In this document: piece after piece, positions 21,254 to 32,868 of the stretch
Position numbering within the stretch: position 1 is the stretch's first letter
How the letters are laid out: each line of letters starts with the position of its first letter
DNA from: Alnus glutinosa
Lineage: Eukaryota > Streptophyta > Magnoliopsida > Fagales > Betulaceae
Direction of reading: 5' to 3'
Length of the DNA: 64,000 nt
NCBI RefSeq assembly: GCF_958979055.1
Contig: NC_084899.1
Coordinates: forward strand, 24,929,501 to 24,993,500
Made by a program: the position numbers and the translations under genes
The notes under the pieces: generated by a model
Databases searched by the model: none
What the model was told of the DNA's origin: nothing
What the model saw: the letters and a program-made list of their open reading frames with translations, nothing else

Positions 21254-22798
21254 TTATTCTCTTGCATTCCATTCCCTCTTCACAATCTTAACTGGGAAAC
21301 CACCTTTCATTTTGGCAGTCAATTGCGGAACAAACTCCGGCTCCATGCCTTGCTTCACCACCGGCACCACCTTGAACTGCGGGAGAAAGCCTGCAAGTAC
21401 CCTCTTCATCTGCAAGAACGCCATCTCTTTCCCCAAGCAAATCCTCGGCCCCGCCTGGAAAACTGGGTACGTATACGCGTCTCTCCCCATGAACTTCCAC
21501 TGGCTATTCTCTGCCTCGTCCTTCTCAAGCCACCGCTCAGGCTTGAACTCGGCCCAATCAGACCCCCACAAAGTCTCCAACCTCCCCATCGCGTACGGCA
21601 TGTACGTCACTCTATTTCCCTTCTTCACCATCGTGCCATCTGGCAAAACGTCATCATTTAGTGCCGCCTTCGTGTCTGACGGGACAGGCGGGTACAACCG
21701 CATACTTTCACACAAAGAAGCATGAGTGTACACCATGTCTTTGACTTCATCGTAAATAGGCGCTTTGGATTTATTTTGGATTTCCTTCAGAACCTCAGAC
21801 TCAACATGCGGGTTCTTGGAAAGTAGCCAGAGATACCATGTCAAAGCCGAGGAGGTAGTGTCACGCCCAGCAAGTATGAAGCTTATCACTATGTCCATCA
21901 CGAAGGTCTCGTTCGATTGGTTGGAGCTCAAGAACCTTGACAAGAGGTCTACGGAATCGAGCAAGGCATTCTCTTTGTGCTCGTGCTTCTTTTCTCTTAT
22001 TATGTTCTTGGCAAATTCTTGAACTTCTGACAGTGCGATTCTCAGACGCTTCTCGGACCCAATGTTTAACACCTTCTTGATTTTCCAAACGATTGGGATT
22101 AATGCATCCAACCTCTCACTACTGATCTTGACGCTTTCTTCAAAAGCTTGAGCGAACTTGGTTTGTGGAAGAGAGGGCAACAAGTAGGTGGGGTCGAACC
22201 CGAAAGCGATTTTACATATGTTATCGAAGGCGAACCTTTGAAGAATGTCTTGGAAGTCTAGGATAGTTCCGGTTGCGGCAGCTGAGGAGAGGATAGGGAT
22301 GAGGCGGTCAGAGAGCTCAGTTTCCACGACCGTCTCGACGAACTTGCGTAGAGACTTGGTGTTGAACTCATGGCTAGCGAGTTGTCTTTGGAACTTCCAG
22401 GACTCGCCGTCCACGTTGAAGATGCCTTGGCCGAGGAAGTCTTTGAGGGTTCGGTGGAAGTCGTCTCCCTTGCCGTAGTTATGAAAGTGGGTCTTGAGGA
22501 TGTGCTGGACGACGGCAGGGTTGGCGGTTAAGACCTGGCGCTTGGCAAAGTATTGGTGGTGGACGTAGGTGGCGGAAGGTGAGATTTGGAGGATATCTGA
22601 GAGCCATTGGAGACGGCGGTTACGGTTGGCAAGCTCGGCCAAGAATGAACCGATTATAGGGTAGGATCTTGGGAGGCTGATGGTGGGTGGTGGAGATGAT
22701 TGTTTTTTGCGTGCTGAAGCTTTGGTGAGGAAGAGGATGGAAACTATGGAAAGAAGGATGAGAAGAGAAAACGAGGCTAAGAGTTGGAGGAACGACAT
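21254..22798 (-). CDS. Cytochrome P450, CYP94A-type fatty-acid omega-hydroxylase
   Basis: Single-exon gene of 514 codons, usual for CYP94. The N-terminus has a hydrophobic anchor (about residues 4-26) followed by a proline-rich hinge (SPPPTISLPRSYPIIGS), so the enzyme should sit on the endoplasmic reticulum. Key motifs are the I-helix oxygen-binding AGRDTTS, ESMR (ExxR), FKPERW, and the heme loop FQAGPRICLG with the axial Cys near residue 454. Words such as WKFQRQLASHEFNTKS, LDFQDILQRFAFDNICKIAF and MVYTHASLCESMRLYPPVP match CYP94A1/A2, which hydroxylate fatty acids at the omega end (cutin-related and defence lipids). CYP94B/C jasmonoyl-isoleucine oxidases are the alternative, but the wording is closer to CYP94A. 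The chosen ATG is the first in frame and lies about 100 bp below a TATA box. It looks intact. Confidence 0.93.
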   Translation of the reverse strand: MSFLQLLASFSLLILLSIVSILFLTKASARKKQSSPPPTISLPRSYPIIGSFLAELANRNRRLQWLSDILQISPSATYVHHQYFAKRQVLTANPAVVQHILKTHFHNYGKGDDFHRTLKDFLGQGIFNVDGESWKFQRQLASHEFNTKSLRKFVETVVETELSDRLIPILSSAAATGTILDFQDILQRFAFDNICKIAFGFDPTYLLPSLPQTKFAQAFEESVKISSERLDALIPIVWKIKKVLNIGSEKRLRIALSEVQEFAKNIIREKKHEHKENALLDSVDLLSRFLSSNQSNETFVMDIVISFILAGRDTTSSALTWYLWLLSKNPHVESEVLKEIQNKSKAPIYDEVKDMVYTHASLCESMRLYPPVPSDTKAALNDDVLPDGTMVKKGNRVTYMPYAMGRLETLWGSDWAEFKPERWLEKDEAENSQWKFMGRDAYTYPVFQAGPRICLGKEMAFLQMKRVLAGFLPQFKVVPVVKQGMEPEFVPQLTAKMKGGFPVKIVKREWNARE

Positions 22799-22895
22799 GG
22801 CTAATATATATTTGGAAAGCTCCTTACTCCTTACTGAGATCTTTTATGTGTTTTTGTGGATAGGCATATTTTACAATGATGGGAAAATGGTGTCT

Positions 22896-22906
22896 GTATT
22901 TATAGG
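22896..22906 (-). promoter_or_regulatory. TATA box of the CYP94A-type gene
   Basis: CTATAAATACA on the minus strand, roughly 100 bp before the start codon at 22798. This is a normal plant spacing, leaving a leader of about 70 nt. Confidence 0.6.
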
Positions 22907-22949
22907 GTCGAGTGTTGCTCTTTTAATTTTGTTGTTAATTGTCCAAGTC

Positions 22950-24890
22950 AATCCCAATCTTTTAAAAGTTAGTGCTCAAGATCATGAGAATCACAATCTT
23001 TTATTTTTTCTACCGAAGATATATGACTAAGTTTCTATAACCCAAATGGTGGTTTGACCCAAAAAAATTTCATACAAATGGTCAATTTCTTTTTTTTGTT
23101 TTTTTTTTTAAAAAAAATGTTAGAGTTCATTCTAATATCCTTAATTATTAGGTTCTTCTATACTTACATGGCAATCTGTATTTAATAATAATAAAAAAAA
23201 ATTATAGCGCTGATGAAAAAGAGGGAAAGGGGTTGATATGTGGTAAACTGTTAATATTTTGATGGAAAATATAACACGAGTATCAAAGTGGTTTTTACCC
23301 TTAAACTTAAGTACCACCTATAAAACAAATGAAAAATTATGTACTAAATTATGGAGGTATGTCATTGTTATGGCATGAAGAAAGAACATATCTACTAGTG
23401 AATTTTTTCTAATTCTAACAACCAAGGAACTAAACCTTGATTAAGAAACGTGCTAATTGGATTTGGTCCAACAACAAAAATGCATTCTACCTCGTGGATT
23501 TTTCTTTTTTCCATAAGCTAATTCTTCACACAGACGTGGAGAACTTTCCTGGTAAACATAATCCATCTTCGTCATCGGTGATTGTAAATTTCAAAGGATG
23601 CCATATGAAGCGTACGTGAGGGAAACCAGTGACTTCCACGTGCTTGTGGAAAGCATCAAGCCAGCAACCTAATTATAGGAGTGGTAATTCGTGTTCGCGT
23701 GTCAAATCGAAATATAGGTATAAAATTATATAGGTCAATTCTAACCCGACTAATTTAATTAAACGGATCAAACCTCTCAATCCTAACTCTCTAGTTTTCT
23801 ATAGTTTTGTATTGGTTCGTGTTGGGTTCACCACAAATAAAAAGCATCCAACTAGCCTCCTCTCCCTCTCAAGATCATTGGGTCTGGACCCATTCCTGTC
23901 CCTTCAAGAAATTTTCTTCCAAGAAGATGTGGAGTCTAAAACTCCAGCATAGGCTCAGGCTAGCTAGCATTTGGTTTGGAGAGTGGCTTGGAACTCCCTT
24001 CCAGTCAGGCTCAATATGTTCAAGTTTTCGAACCAGGCTACCCAAGATGATCTTAAGTGCCCCATTTGCGAAGCCCAAACTGAATCAATTTGCCAAGCAC
24101 ACTAGCTAGGTTGAGGACCAAGTCTCTTATATACTTTTGTGCACATTTTATATGATCCTGAAAAGTCTTATCTTTCTCTCCAAATAGAAAATGATGGATT
24201 GTTCTTGTTCCTGTACCAAGTTGTTGACCTTTCCTTCTCATCCAAACAAAAATTTGAAATGGGCAACTACATTATATTTGTGCAAGCTTTTGTAACATTC
24301 GCATAAGGAGGGTCCTTCACACACCCAAATTCAAACCAGGCTCCTGCCAAACGTCTTCATATAGGACTACGATTTAAGGAAAAATCTTGTCTATTTTTAG
24401 AAGAAAAGGATGATGGTGACCACTGTGAAATGAATGCTTGAAGTCATGTACATGTAAATTACAAAACATGCATAGCCCTCTCGCATCCATAAAATCGATA
24501 AAACAGCTTTAATGAGAAATAGAGAAGCTACTTTGGACATTTTGCAGAAAAAAGAGTTGTCAATAAAGATAATCTTAAAGAGTATATAAAGTAGGAAAGA
24601 TAAGGCAGTACTCTAGATACGCTACTTGCATGGCAATTTTGGGGAAAATATCAGGAATTGGCTCGGTGTATATACAATCTCTATAACCACTAAAATCATC
24701 ATCTGTATGAATTTACAATGGAAGTGGTTTGTTTGCCTATAAGAATAAGCGAACTTGAGAACAAGAAATTAAGCTAAATAGGAAATCATCAGTTTTACAA
24801 TCTTGTTGTCATTGATATAACAAAATTAGTTAACCCTGACATCTCTTTAATCAAACAAAACCCAGAAGGAAACGAAAGGAAGATGGAAGT
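22950..24890. other. Intergenic DNA between the P450 and the myosin-binding protein genes
   Basis: No host gene recognised. It is AT-rich, with a possible LINE remnant at 23900-24120. A stretch (23690-23800) of the GTGTTCGCGTGTC / ACCCGAC type is typical of degenerate plant MITEs. Confidence 0.5.
23900..24120 (+). mobile_element. Possible L1 LINE remnant (zf-RVT region)
   Basis: One plus-strand frame reads DDLKCPICEAQTESICQAH near 24045-24110, preceded in other frames by WSLKLQHRLRLASIWFG. This resembles the zinc-binding domain after the reverse transcriptase of plant L1 elements (CPIC....E...H). It is short and frameshifted, so confidence is low. Confidence 0.35.
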
Positions 24891-25940
24891 GATTACTTCC
24901 AAAGTTGATAATGCTATCTCCTAATATATACCATTTTGTTCTTGTAGTACCTGTATGCGTAACCTCATCTTGATTATTCATATTTGCGGCAAACTGAAAA
25001 CCGAGCCATGACTTCTCTGGTCATTGCACCCCACAACTGGCTGAAAATATTCCTCTGGTTTTGACTTTTGTTTTCTGGTTTCCTCGTAGTGATTTGGTAT
25101 GCATCTGAAAAATATAATTTAGGAAGTAGAAGAAAAGGGTTAGGCTATAGGAAGATAAGTATGATAAATTTCAACTTGTAGAGATCAAATTTAAGGCAGC
25201 AAAAAGCAAAAAAAGCCAATAGCTTTAGGATTAAGAAAGACAATTCTGGGGATATAATATGGAAGTTCATTTGCAAGCATGACAAACTCATCAAATGTGC
25301 CTGAAATTCTCAAATCTAATTAGCAACTTGAGGTACACCTAATGAGGAAGAAAGAAAAAACCACTTGTCAGCTCATACTTTATTCGTCTTTAAGTCAAAA
25401 GAGTTCTCTTGTCAGCAGTTTTCGGAGAGATCCATTCTTGAATGTGAATGCTATTTCTCTTGTGATGCCAGATAAGATCTCTACTTTCAGACATTATTAC
25501 AAATCACATGCTTTGCCCATCCCTTTCTAAGGATTTAAATGCAACACTAGTTGCAGCAGTGAGTTTCCTGGTTATCTAAAAAACGTTTTGTTCATGTATG
25601 ATGGTCTCCTTAATATCAATAGTGAATAATCAAAACAATTGTTAACAAGCTAAGGTAGTTCTGTGTCAAATTGCTTTTACTGACGAGTTAAGCCCTCAAA
25701 CACTAAAGATACAGAAGAAATTTTCTGCTGGTTGAGAAGATTCTGCACTGAAGTACTCCTATATGTACTTTGGGACAGACATTGATATTTATCTCTGTCA
25801 TGCAGAAATAAGCAATGCCCTCAAGAAAAAAAACAAAAAACACTATCGTTAAAATCAGATTTTACAGACCAAAATTAGATGTGAAGATTAGCACAACTAG
25901 ATATTTTTTAGTATGCTTACCATGTCATGATTCATGTCAC

Positions 25941-27494
25941 TCAAGGAACAGATTGACATCTTAATCTTATTCCAATTTTCCTCAATTCTTGCAGTTGATA
26001 AGCAATCTCCTGAACAAATTGTAGTCCCTCATTTCCACTTTGAAGGAAGTTAAGACTACGCTCAAGAAAATCATGATCCGCCTCAAGTGATTCCAATCTA
26101 TCATTAAGGTCTGAGATTTCATATTCAAGAGCAACCAAACCAATTTCTGTTTCGTCCATGGAATGCTTTCGCCCATTGAAATAGAAGAAATTTTTCTCCT
26201 TACAAACAAAATGATCATCACCATCTGAAGCAGTTGATCCCTCATGAGAAGTAGAGTTTCCATTAGATAAATGTAAGTCTTTTTTCACATTCAAACAATT
26301 CTCTTCCATTTGACCATTTGATTGATTCACCTTAATATTAAGAGATTCTTCCTGGTCATTTCTACCATCTATGAATTTTTCAGAATGTCCACCATAAGGC
26401 ATGTTGGACAAAGTCCTATCACTGGAAATTTGATAAAGCTTCCTCTCCAATTTCTTCAAACACTCTGAAATATACAACTTTTCATCTTCAAAATCTAAGG
26501 AAGTAGTTTCAGCAACAAAAGATATATCACTGTCTTTTGATACCTCAGTCATCATTGACTTACAATGAAAATTGACATTATTTGTAAAGGAAGGTACACT
26601 AGTACTCTCCAAAATGACATTTTCTCCTTTCAAATCACTACTTCCCTCGTGTATAATCTCTACCGTTGATTCAATGGGTAAGTTTGATTTACAAAATTCT
26701 ACCTCAGCTTCCAAATCTTGTATCTCTTTCTCTTTTTCAGCCAGGAGATCATTAGCTCTCTCCAGTGCCTCTACATCATATTCTGCTTGCTCTTCCATCA
26801 TTCTCAAGTACTGAAGGGCCTCCATATGGAGTGCTGCCTTCTCCTCCTGCAACCTTGTGATCATGGCCATTGCCTGATTTGCTGAAACTGCAGAAGCATT
26901 TCTTTCTTCATCTACTTCCTTATACAAAGCTCTAATGCATTTCCTGTCATACTCAACCTGTCGCTTTAACCTATCAAGAAGACTTTCACCTTCAATTTCA
27001 CTTAAACTTCCATCTAAAGATTCAAGACTTGATTCCACTGAGACCGACTTCTGCAGCATCCGAGTTCCATTATAGCTAGAAGTATCAGCTCTATGTTGTT
27101 CATCAAAACAACCAGGTAGTATGGGACTTGTACTATTTGATGATAAGTAAATCTGTTGAGCAGAATAATCATGTGCTGGCAACAGATTCAATTCTTCGTT
27201 GACTCTATCTGGTTCCCTCACGGTAAGTTGTTCAGCAACAACATCAGAGGCTTCTCTTTCCTCAAGACTGACAGCCTGCTTATGCACATCACCTGGATCA
27301 ACAAGAACTGGCTTTATAACAGAAAGGTCATTAACGGCCTGATCACCTTTAACAGATGCTCCAGCTGTTGTACTTATCAACTTTAGCACTTCCTCATACT
27401 CATTGATAGATACATGTCCACTGTCACTTCTTCCAGTAACATCTGCCGCTGCAAAGCATTTCAGATAGGAGGAATAAGTTACATGTAAGAAGCT

Positions 27495-27556
<62 letters not shown>

Positions 27557-28814
27557 GGAGAGGGAGAGAGAAGAGAATACACTTCTCTGCTGATGCTCCA
27601 TCAGTTGGGGGGCTGTCAGCTAGAGTGATAAGCTCAGCTAATGCAGTAGCATTGGAACTCCAACAGAGAGGAAGCATGGGAGTGCTTTCTGTTGATCCTT
27701 CATGAGGAACTTCCATAACATTTGCTAATGGGGGAATGTCATCTAGTGAAATAAGCTCAGGTGGTGCAGAAGGACCAGACTTCTGATTGACTTGCTGCCA
27801 ATTGACTTCACTCAAACAATGCTCAATTGCTACCCTAGAAGCTAGGAATTTCACGTCCTGATACTTGCTAACATCAGGCTGCACACATGGATCTAAAAGT
27901 GAAGGCTTGATATTATAAAGATGGCTCGGCAGTTTCAGATCTAAACCACTGGAAAGTGCTCTGCTTGGAAATTCTGAAGTACATTGAACAGCAAAATCTT
28001 CCTTAGCCTCAATTTTTTCACGAATTATACCACTACCACAGTCATCATCAGAAAATGGGAACTCAGACTCAGAATCGGAAGTGATCTTCAGCTTGGAGTA
28101 TCCTACATGAGACAAGGGATCAAAACCACTGTTTCCTAGATGACGAGATGTCACTGACCCAGAAAGTTTACCCCTTATCTTCTTCAGGCTATTTCGATGT
28201 TTTAGGCGGCTACGGCTAGGCAAACGAGGCAAAGGAATGTAAGGTTTAGTAACACCACTCTGACATGATAGTAGTTGGAGTAATCTTTGGGAATTTTGTC
28301 TTGATCTCCAAGGCTTATTGCAACAAGAACAGAGCTTTGTGCCCACGGAACCAGAGATAAAATCCTTGCTCAGCATTGGGCTTTGGAAATCATAACCAAC
28401 AAGATCCATCCCCAATATACCCACCAACAACCTGCGAGTTTCGGGGTTTGATTTGTTCTTCATGGTGAATGACAAGAGACAATCCTCGCATATCCCACTG
28501 CCTTCAGCAAGCTTACCATGAATGTGACAAGAAATCAAAGATGATATCTCTGATCTATGGTTGCTGCAAAGCAAATGATGATAAAACTTGGGTTTCTCAT
28601 TGCCTAAGAGATGATCAAGCCTGGAGCACAAGATACAGGGCGCTTGCAAATTGCAATAACTAGCAAATTTTGTCAGCAAATATGATAACACAGCATCAAC
28701 AAGCAGCAGAAAAATCAAAAACCATTCACAAGCTGCAGATGACAGAACAGCTGTAAACCCCGGTGCACTCCCTTTTACTTTGATAGATGAAATCCCAGTT
28801 GCTGCCATTTCCAC
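25941..28814 (-). CDS. Myosin-binding protein (MYOB / zein-binding, GTD-binding DUF593 family)
   Basis: Two coding exons, 28814-27581 and 27448-25941, split a serine codon. They give about 913 residues. Residues 31-50 form one membrane helix (EWFLIFLLLVDAVLSYLLTK). A Cys-rich section follows (CILCSRLDH, CEDCLLSF, LCSCCNKPW). Next is a long disordered, acidic middle, and then the GTD-binding coiled coil near residues 560-665 (ESLLDRLKRQVEYDRKCIRA through AEVEF). A second short coiled coil ends the protein. This order matches the MyoB receptors that anchor class XI myosin on endomembrane vesicles and drive cytoplasmic streaming. The intron (27449-27580) has GTATTC..TTTGCAG borders, but it is 132 nt long and stop-free, so an unspliced 957-residue form is also possible. 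A spliced 3' untranslated exon may lie near 24900-25107. Confidence 0.88.
27449..27580 (-). other. Exitron-like intron with (CA)n repeat in the myosin-binding protein gene
   Basis: Minus-strand donor GTATTC at 27580 and acceptor TTTGCAG at 27449. The intron is 132 nt (44 codons) with no in-frame stop. It holds about 26 CA/TG dinucleotide units (about 27495-27547), which would read as alternating Cys-Val if retained. Confidence 0.6.
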
Positions 28815-29880
28815 CCAAATCGCTCTAAAAAGGCATGAGCTTCCTGATTTGGTATATCAAGGAAGGGTTCTATTGGTGAAAATGATAGATATGCAACTCC
28901 TGCAAATCCTCAAAGTTGAGATTCCCATCCTGAACTCAATTGTTGCTATAAGCTTCAACAGCCCAAAGATGGAAAAAACAATGAAACAACTCCGGAACAG
29001 CCAAAATGTGACTGTAAGCTTTAATAACCACGGAGACAAGAGATAATAAGACAACTTGGGATTTGGGAACAACCAAAGTAAAAGATAAAATCTCAACTGG
29101 AAGGAATATGAACAAAATCGTCAAAAATGTGGGCAGTTGAGTAAAATCCCGAAACCCCCTCATGAAAAAAAAAAAAAAAAAAAAAATTGAAAAAAAAAAA
29201 AACTAACTAGGAAAACCCAGTTCCCGGAATCGATAAAAGACGAGGCATTCACAATTGTGCAACACCATCATAGAATCAACCAAAAAGAACAACCCTGAAG
29301 AAAACCAGAAAATAAACTCAAACCAACCCAACTGTACGACATAATGACAGAATCAACTAACAAGGAGACAAAGTTAAACAAAGCACAATAAAAGCCTAAC
29401 CTATTAAATGTGAGAAACCAAACCCAAATTCAATTCAAGAATGCACATTGAGCTATCCACAAACAAAGCTAAAAACCCCATTTTTTTTATTTTTATTTTT
29501 TTTGGAGATTTTAACTGGCAACAAATTGTAACATTGGTACCCAATTAAAGTTCTTCCAAAAATAAACCATTTTAATAAGGAATTAAACGATCTACATACG
29601 TAAATGAAGATCAAAAGGGTGTAAATAAACACAATGCACATTCCAATCGCAAACAAACTCAAGCAAAAACGGAAGAAAAAAAAAAATTTAGGTACCCGGT
29701 CTAGAGCTTGATGAATGAGCCAAAGCGGAAGAGGGACAGTTGCAAATTGTGATAAAAATTGGCAAAAGCAAAATTGAGAAAAAAAAAAAAAAAAATTAAA
29801 TAAATGGATTAGAAGAAGAGAGCCTGAAAAGAAAAAAAAGAAAAATTACAAGGAGGTCCCTCCCTGCATGCCTGGGAAAG
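28815..29880 (-). promoter_or_regulatory. Probable 5' leader and promoter of the myosin-binding protein gene
   Basis: No open gene. It has AT-rich DNA with several A-runs (29167-29200, 29780-29796). A leader intron is possible but I could not define its borders. The transcription start is not obvious. Confidence 0.35.
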
Positions 29881-29884
29881 TAAC

Positions 29885-30687
29885 TTGACCGTCGAAACCA
29901 ACTGTTATTTGCTTGTTTGGTTGCTAAATAAAGGAAACTTCAAAAATATTCAAAGCTGTTTATTTTTTAATTTTATTTTTTTTCTTCTTTACTTTGTGTT
30001 TGGGTCAGAAATACATAGAGTGTATTTTAAGGTGACCTCACTGACCTGCCAACAACACCACCTATTAATCTGCCAACAACACCGATTAATACATACATGT
30101 GCTACCCTTTAAATCTCTTTTTATGATTGCCTACCTCTCTGTCTCTCTAAACTAGTAAATAAAGAGCTTTCTAAGAGATATACCTTATATTTGTATCATC
30201 ATTTGGTATTAGAACCATTATCACATAAAAAATGATATAGAATGTATTGTGACTTTGTGGCATAGTCCCGAAGAGTGACCTATATGTTAGATTAAAATGT
30301 CTTTATATTATTTATGGGCATAATGTTAATCCATTACATACTAATAAGTAAGTGAAACTGTCAAACGAGAAAATAGTTGTCATCAGGTTAGTGTCATAAT
30401 GGACTGTTGTGGACATCATTTGTGGAGTGTGATACTATGCTACGATCTTAAGTGTCTTACATGACTTAAGTGCAATCTTAATCATGTATATGTAAGCTGT
30501 TTGATACATTCCTCTTGCAAGCCAATTTTTAAGAATGGGTTGTACTTGAAATTTGTATTAATTGACAACAAAATAACACCCTTTATGCTAATAAAACATT
30601 GTTGAATTGTACATCGCACAAGCTACATCCAAATTTGGTTGAAAAATATTGGGAATGATTTTAATTGGTTTAATTTCATATCTATTG
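29885..30687. other. Intergenic DNA
   Basis: AT-rich with no recognised gene. A short direct repeat around CTGCCAACAACACC occurs at about 30046 and 30071. Confidence 0.5.
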
Positions 30688-30696
30688 GTATTTGGT

Positions 30697-32040
30697 GGAT
30701 CCGGCTTCAATGCTGTAGTTTTAGCACATCTACGGTTAAAATATGAATGGCCCAGATTTAACTCTTACTTTTTTAACTAAAACTGCGTCGTTTGAGTTTC
30801 ACAGCAAATCGTCTATTTTCTTTTGTGGCTTGACGCCGTTTGGATAGGAAATAGATAGAGCTCCACATATCGAATTGTCTTCGCCCTCCTACCTTCTACC
30901 TGCTCCTTCCTTTCATCGTAGTCTTCTTCTCCTTCTGAAGAGGACGATGAAGAATATTAAGCTAAGGAGATAGAAAATTTTTCAGAGGATGCGATCTTTT
31001 TCATGGGAGAGAAGCCGTTTTGAGCCAGCCATTTCTTGGATGACATGTCTGTGCATGCGCGGATAGAGTTCTTTGAAGAGAAGCATCTTTGGTTCTTTCA
31101 CTGTCTGACCCAAGAATGGTGACGATGCCCTACTTTTCCATAACCGTAACTGGAATCCACCACGGGAGAAGCACAAGTTTAGATGCACATAGAGAAGTGA
31201 GCAAAATTGAGAGAAACGAAAACCCAAGAAGCAGAAGATACAGAGATCAGGGTAGTAAAGTATGCAACAAAATTGAAAGTTTCAAAGCAGATTTTCATCA
31301 AAGATGTATGTGTGATGAAATTTTTACCTCATCCCTCAGGCAAGCAACAACGCATCCAACAGAGGGCTTGCTTGGCGATGAATTAGAAAAGACAAGGGAG
31401 CTTTGCAAGCAAGAGAAAATCGACAAAGTCACACACTTCAGCTTTTACAAGAGCATGGAGAAAATTCATGAAGAGAAGGGGATATGCCCAGACGTGCTTG
31501 TGGAAGATGTGTTACGTTATACTACGTACGGAGATAATCATTCTTCTGTGGTACAACTAGCTACATTGTAGGAAGGATGTGGAGAAGCTGATTGAAGATA
31601 ATAAGGTTGATCATAAACTGATTGTGCATGATGTGAGGTTGAAGCATTGTGGGCCAAGCGTTAAGGTTTATCCGACTGTGATTAAGCTGTCAAAGCAGGT
31701 GGCGGACTCGGTGGTGCTTGTGAGCATGAACGGCGATGAGAACGAGAGCCGTATACAGTTCTTGAAGGACATGGACGTGGTGGAGGTGCCTATGTTTTTG
31801 TTCATCAAAGACGGCGAGATTTGGGGAAGGTACGTACGTGGGTTCATTCTGGTAATGGACGATCATGTCCACTAGAGTGATCGATGTTTCCCGTGTTGCC
31901 ACTGAAAAGACACGATTCTCCTACCCAAACGGCGTTAAGTCACAAAAGAAAGTAGACGATTTGCTCTGAAGCTCAAACAACACAGTTTTAGTTAAAAAAG
32001 TTGGAGTTAACAGCAGATCTACAGCACTGAAGCCGGATTC
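30697..32040 (+). mobile_element. Pack-MULE (MULE-3) carrying a CDSP32 thioredoxin fragment
   Basis: The left end is GGATCCGGCTTCAATGCTGTAG. The right end, read inward, is GAATCCGGCTTCAGTGCTGTAG, and inverted similarity extends about 130 bp, including AACTAAAACTG(T/C)G and AAACGGCGT-type words. An exact 9-bp duplication, GTATTTGGT, flanks it (30688-30696 and 32041-32049). There is no transposase. The GC-richer core is derived from host coding sequence: a CDSP32-like part at about 31360-31845 and an unassigned part at 30900-31350. The ends are of the same family as MULE-2, so one autonomous source elsewhere could have moved both. Confidence 0.88.
31360..31845 (+). pseudogene. CDSP32 (chloroplast drought-induced 32-kDa thioredoxin-like) fragment in MULE-3
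   Basis: The sequence reads [31 protein letters not shown] and [11 protein letters not shown]. It shifts frame near 31570 and resumes with [39 protein letters not shown] and [20 protein letters not shown]. From memory this is the junction and second thioredoxin fold of CDSP32, a plastid stress thioredoxin. Host CDSP32 has CGPC at the active site; here it is CGPS, so the redox pair is lost. The N-terminal plastid targeting part and the last ~20 residues are missing. No intron is visible inside the fragment. It is not a working gene. Confidence 0.8.
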
Positions 32041-32049
32041 GTATTTGGT

Positions 32050-32765
32050 ACCATGCAAGCGATATTCCATCAACCATAAATCATAATGAATCCCACCAAA
32101 CAAATATTGCAAAAAAATATAGTCATTACCGATAATAAAAGAAAGTGAAATGAAATAATTATTTATATTCTTTAGTTTGGTAATAATGCATACACTTTAA
32201 TTGGAATCCAAACAAAATTATTAAAATAATTTCACATTATTATTATTTTTTTTAAAAAAAAAAAACTCAAATTATACATACTCATCGAGGGTGGCACAAA
32301 GGCTCCGAGGGTGGTGGACTCTTGAGGCGTTTCAAGAGTGGTGCGACCACTTCTAGCTCCATATGAGGTCGGTCAGCAACTGTAAAGTAGGGTTTTGGTT
32401 TTTTTTTTAAACAAAAAAAAATTGCAAAAAAATAGAAAATAACAAATGATTTTTTTTTCTTGAAAAATGTAGTATATTCATTTAAGAATAGTTATTTTTC
32501 TATTTTTTTTTTTTTTAGAGGAATAAACTCCTACCAAACAAAGTAATAAATAATATATATTTTAAGAATCTATTTTTTTCTTAGTTAAACGACAACCAGC
32601 CTTCAGTAATTGACACTGCGTGTCACTCAAACGACGGTCAAATTTTAATAACAGATATTTCAATTCTCACGCTGAAAGCCTGAAATGATAGAAATTCTTT
32701 CAGAAATGTGTTTTCATTGAAGTTTTAACTTTCCCTTTAATTTTAGTGAGGCTCGGGGGCTTTCA
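32050..32765. other. Intergenic DNA with an AT-rich foldback
   Basis: Stretches near 32145-32200 and 32530-32570 share inverted TTTGGTA..AATAATTATTTA-type words. Between them lies a small cluster of GAGTGGTGCGACCACT-type palindromes (32285-32380). This looks like an old foldback element. No gene. Confidence 0.4.
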
Positions 32766-32868
32766 ACAACGCTACGGTGTGGGACTTTGGAAAGTCACAA
32801 CTCAATAAGAAGCTGCAAGTATTTTTGTTAGCTGTTCTGGAGGCTTTCATCTGGCTTTGAAGGAATTC

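Noticed and set aside
27490-27550. Poly Cys-Val domain as a genuine part of the myosin-binding protein
   Set aside because: It is the translation of a CA microsatellite between good splice borders. Kept only as a possible retained-intron product.
31089-31875. Functional thioredoxin gene
   Set aside because: It has a frameshift, an altered active-site motif and missing ends, and lies within a Pack-MULE.
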